A DNA stretch of 26,937 bases from JBDNDK01 sp046719185 (GTDB lineage Bacteria > Armatimonadota > UBA5829): assembly GCA_046719185.1 (NCBI GenBank), contig JBDNDK010000011.1, positions 1 to 26,937 on the forward strand. Direction: 5' to 3'. A program made the position numbers and the translations under genes. Positions 24,107 to 26,937 of the stretch are shown piece by piece (within the stretch, counting starts at the first letter, position 1; each line of letters starts with the position of its first letter). Below the pieces are notes generated by a model. That model ran no database searches, was not told the DNA's origin, and saw only the letters and a list, made by a program, of their open reading frames with translations.

Positions 24107-24638
24107 GCAAACATTCCTCCCTTTTAATCTAAACAGCAGTTAATTTTTTTCTTTTATTTTGGGAAGCTTATCACGTACTGCAAGCTTAAATAATTAAACA
24201 CACACCTCCTTATTTGTGTCTAATTGACAATAATATTGTTGATAATAATTTGAGTGATGTTAATAAAACGATATAATTTATCATTTAGCAATTTATCATG
24301 GAAATTTATGAATGTCAAGAACTGATAATTAAATTATTGTATATATAAGCATATATTTTGACGCAACAGATACAAGCATTGTCACTTTTGTACATCATAG
24401 TGTCATCGTTTTTTCGTATTATCATTTAATTTATAGATTATTGTAAGGATATTATTATGCTTTTGTACATTCTATACCTTTCATTATATGTTATATTTGC
24501 GACAAATATTTTTTTATTTAAGATTTTTTGGTTGATTTTATATAACTAATTACTGAATAAACACCGATAATTGTAAATGTCAGTATATCATTTTATTGTT
24601 GCAGTTCACTTTCATTATACTTGAGGACTTGTTTTTGT
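24107..24638. other. AT-rich divergent intergenic region
   Basis: This region separates the GH-like gene (-) from the sensor gene (+). It holds TAAAACGATATA (24264-24275), identical to a 12-mer in front of the lacI-family gene, and an inverted AAAACGAT at 24415-24422. A perfect anti-16S match TAAGGAGGTG lies on the minus strand (24212-24203). It is followed by a possible 15-codon GTG reading frame (24201-24154). AAGCTT repeats at 24164 and 24182 can form a small hairpin. An 11-bp repeat CTTTTGTACAT occurs near 24385 and 24460. Apart from the small ORF listed separately I see no gene and no known RNA family. Confidence 0.45.
24457..24549 (+). CDS. Possible 30-aa hydrophobic small membrane protein
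   Basis: ATG 24457 is preceded by AAGGA with a 7-nt spacer, a good ribosome site. The 30 codons encode an almost wholly hydrophobic peptide (starting MLLYILYLSLYVIFATN, with a single Lys) that could span the membrane once. No similarity is known to me. T-rich DNA yields hydrophobic reading frames by chance, so the ribosome site is the main support. Confidence 0.3.
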   Translation: MLLYILYLSLYVIFATNIFLFKIFWLILYN

Positions 24639-26937
24639 ATGACTGAACAATTAGACTATATCATCTTCTTATATGGCTTAGGTTTTTTTATCCTAGCTGC
24701 AATATGTGCCTTGTACAACAACAAAGATAAACAGACACTGCCTTGGACTTGGCTTGGAGGTTTTGGTTTATTACAAGGATTATATCAATGGCTAAATCTC
24801 ATAAACTTTATTTTTGAAGAATCTTTTATTGTCAAAGTCATCAAATTATGCATTCTAGTTTGTTCGTATATCTTTCTCTTTGAGTTTGCAAGAATATCTA
24901 CCAAAATTACCACAGGAAAAAATATTAGCAGATGGCTTACATTTATATTTTTGGGAATAGGCTGTATTGGAAGCATTTATGGCTTTGATGCTTTGAAAGT
25001 AGCTATCAATTACTGCTTAGGATTTGCTGGTGGTTTATGGGCAGCTTTTTGCATCATTGTGCAATATAGAAAAAGTAAAAAAGATTCAAAAACAAAAAGT
25101 TTGTTTTATCTAGGAATACTTCTGATAGTTTTTTCAATAATAAATGCTGTAAATGTTCCTAAAATATCTGTTTTCCCTGCATCATCTTTAAATCAAGATA
25201 CTTTTATAGCATTCTCTGGTTTTCCTCTGGAGTTGGTATTAAGCTTTGTAATCTTTAGTTTTGCATTTTTGCTATGGCAAATATTGGACTACTCTCCAAA
25301 AAAATTTAAGATTAGAATCATTTTTTCCTTATTATTATTCATTACATTATTTTTTGGATGGTTGTTTACAAATAAATATGGTAATACAGAGTATGTTCAT
25401 CTTGTCGAACAAATAAAAAATTCAACAAATATTTCTGCAAAAGCGATTGACATATCAAAAATTGAAAACGATTACTCTACCTTTATACCTGAAAATTTAG
25501 AATATAATCTTCTAAATCAAAGGTTAAGGAAAATGAAAAATACATCAACAGATATTAGATATGTGTATCTTATGACTGTTGAAGGAAATAAAATATATTT
25601 TATTGCAGACAATATTCCTTTTGATTCACCTGAATATGAACCATATAACGATAAAGAAGGAAATTTATATAGAGATGCACCCGAAGAATTAAAATTAATA
25701 GTTAAAGGAAAACAAAATGTAGCTACATCAGAATATAAAGATGAGTGGGGAAACTGGCTTTCAGCATTTGCTGTTGTACAATATGGAAACAATGGTAAAC
25801 CATCTTATATTTTGGGAATTGATTATCCTATTAACAAAGTAAAAAGCAATATTACTTTTCACAGACTGCAGGGAATTGGATTAACACTAGTTCTGATATT
25901 CATCTTTACCATTCTTTTTTATTACTTTGAAAAAAAAGAATGGTATTTGGAATATGTTTCCAATACCAATAAACAGCTTCAGGAAAAAGAAGAATATCTA
26001 GCAAATACACTTCACTCAATAGGTGATGGGGTCATTTCAACAGACAGCAATGGCAACATTAACCGAATGAATGAAGTTGCAGAAAGATTAACAGGATGGA
26101 AGTTTGAAGATGCCAAGGGGCTTCATATTACTGAAGTTCTTAATATTGTAAACACAAAAACAAGAGAGGCTTTTGAAAACCCTGCAGAAAAAGCACTCAA
26201 AGAAGGGATAATTGTCGATCTTGCCAATCATACAACATTAATATCAAAAGATGGAACAGAATATCACATAGCAGATAGTTGTTCACCAATTAGAGATAAT
26301 AATAAAGATATTATAGGTGCTGTTCTTGTATTCAGAGATGTATCAGAGGAATACAGACGAAGAAAAGAACTTGCACAGGAAAGAAAAAGGCTTGAGTTTA
26401 TACTTGGAATTACAAAAACAGGCATCAATATCACCGATTCTGAATACAATCTCAGGTATGTTGATCCTGAATGGCAAAAAATTTATGGTGACTATAAAGG
26501 AAAAAAATGCTACGAATACTTTATGGATCAAAAACAGCCTTGTGAGGGATGCGGAGTACCTAATGCTTTAATTACAAAACAAGCATTAGTTACGGAAGAA
26601 ATTTTGCCAAAAGAAAATAATAGAATTGTAGAAGTGCATACTATTCCATTTGAAAATGAGGATGGTGAATGGCTTGTTGCAGAATTTAATATTGATATTA
26701 CAGAAAGAAAACAGCTTGAAAATGCCATAAGAGAGAGTGAAGAAAAACACAGACTTCTTATTGAACATGCAGTATCTGCATTTGCAGTTCAAGAAATTAT
26801 ATTTGATGAAGATGGAAACCCCATTGATTTTATTTTACATAGTGTTAATAAAGCATTTGAAACTCATACAGGCCTTAAAGCAGAAGATGTTATAGGACGC
26901 AAAATCACAAAAGCACTTCCGGGATTTGAAAACTGCA
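24639..26937 (+). CDS. Multi-TM PAS-domain sensor protein (3' end outside the window)
   Basis: An open frame of 766 codons without a stop at the right edge. The order is: seven hydrophobic helices (about residues 8-214); another TM (226-243); an extracytoplasmic Cache-like sensor (about 245-405, with DIRYVYLMTVEGNKIYFIAD); and a TM (411-430). Three PAS domains follow: 453-575 (NTLHSIGDGVISTDSNG to VLVFRDVSEEY), 583-690 (with a CEGC pair and FNIDITERKQ) and from about 700 on. The missing C-terminus should be the output: histidine kinase, GGDEF/EAL or HD-GYP. Given the c-di-GMP riboswitch here, a diguanylate cyclase is plausible but unproved. A TTGAGGAC ribosome site precedes the ATG. Confidence 0.85.
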   Translation, partial: MTEQLDYIIFLYGLGFFILAAICALYNNKDKQTLPWTWLGGFGLLQGLYQWLNLINFIFEESFIVKVIKLCILVCSYIFLFEFARISTKITTGKNISRWLTFIFLGIGCIGSIYGFDALKVAINYCLGFAGGLWAAFCIIVQYRKSKKDSKTKSLFYLGILLIVFSIINAVNVPKISVFPASSLNQDTFIAFSGFPLELVLSFVIFSFAFLLWQILDYSPKKFKIRIIFSLLLFITLFFGWLFTNKYGNTEYVHLVEQIKNSTNISAKAIDISKIENDYSTFIPENLEYNLLNQRLRKMKNTSTDIRYVYLMTVEGNKIYFIADNIPFDSPEYEPYNDKEGNLYRDAPEELKLIVKGKQNVATSEYKDEWGNWLSAFAVVQYGNNGKPSYILGIDYPINKVKSNITFHRLQGIGLTLVLIFIFTILFYYFEKKEWYLEYVSNTNKQLQEKEEYLANTLHSIGDGVISTDSNGNINRMNEVAERLTGWKFEDAKGLHITEVLNIVNTKTREAFENPAEKALKEGIIVDLANHTTLISKDGTEYHIADSCSPIRDNNKDIIGAVLVFRDVSEEYRRRKELAQERKRLEFILGITKTGINITDSEYNLRYVDPEWQKIYGDYKGKKCYEYFMDQKQPCEGCGVPNALITKQALVTEEILPKENNRIVEVHTIPFENEDGEWLVAEFNIDITERKQLENAIRESEEKHRLLIEHAVSAFAVQEIIFDEDGNPIDFILHSVNKAFETHTGLKAEDVIGRKITKALPGFENC

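Noticed and set aside
25517..26792. Several short minus-strand frames
   Set aside because: All lie opposite the continuous sensor frame that begins at 24639, which has consistent TM and PAS domains.
1..26937. CRISPR arrays, IS elements, tRNA or rRNA genes
   Set aside because: No regularly spaced repeats, transposase-like frames, cloverleaf-forming segments or conserved rRNA stretches were seen.

Overview
The window is about 27 kb of AT-rich bacterial chromosome (my estimate is roughly one-third G+C). It comes from an organism that encodes flagellar control (an FlgM-type anti-sigma factor), carries a chromosomal parAB/parS system, makes lipoproteins, and degrades carbohydrate. LacI, a GH2 glycosidase, a secreted clan GH-A-like protein, CBM9-like proteins and a URO-D-like protein together resemble uncultured carbohydrate degraders such as Armatimonadota or PVC-group bacteria. 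That placement is a guess; no rRNA or other strong phylogenetic marker is present.

Layout. (1) 90-2036 (-): GH2 beta-mannosidase-like gene. (2) 2170-3441 (+): aroA, convergent with (3) 6864-3454 (-): a dTDP-sugar operon rfbA-rfbC-rfbB ending in an NlpC/P60 cell-wall peptidase, all overlapping or closely spaced. (4) 7054-8343 (+): secreted multi-beta-domain protein, overlapping the end of parB tail to tail. (5) 10005-8337 (-): parA-parB, with a perfect parS inside parB. (6) 10560-10048 (-): a monocistronic unit of promoter, class I cyclic-di-GMP riboswitch, flgM and terminator. (7) 11411-10623 (-): membrane-anchored HExxH peptidase; 12560-11496 (-): LacI regulator with its own terminator. (8) 15100-12834 (-): argC-argJ. 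(9) 15254-15868 (+): YqaA/DedA-like membrane protein, ending in a bidirectional terminator. (10) 20978-15904 (-): a probable five-gene operon of an unknown soluble protein, a flavodoxin/ferredoxin membrane protein, a DUF2993-like lipoprotein and two paralogous lipoproteins. (11) 24106-21082 (-): secreted GH-A-like protein, CBM9-like protein and URO-D-like protein. (12) a 532-bp AT-rich divergent region holding a possible 30-aa membrane peptide. (13) 24639-26937 (+): a large multi-TM PAS sensor that runs off the right edge.

The most interesting element is the c-di-GMP-I riboswitch directly in front of flgM. The aptamer has the conserved core, the GAAA tetraloop and a matching 11-nt-type tetraloop receptor. 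Downstream, a 10-bp hairpin covers part of the Shine-Dalgarno and the first two bases of the start codon. It competes with an 8-bp pairing to the aptamer's 3' flank. This suggests that c-di-GMP sets the level of an anti-sigma-28 factor by translational control, a direct RNA link between the second messenger and flagellar gene expression. Second in interest are the parS sites (one perfect in parB, one near match in the GH2 gene about 7.3 kb away) and the uncharacterised five-gene envelope/redox operon.
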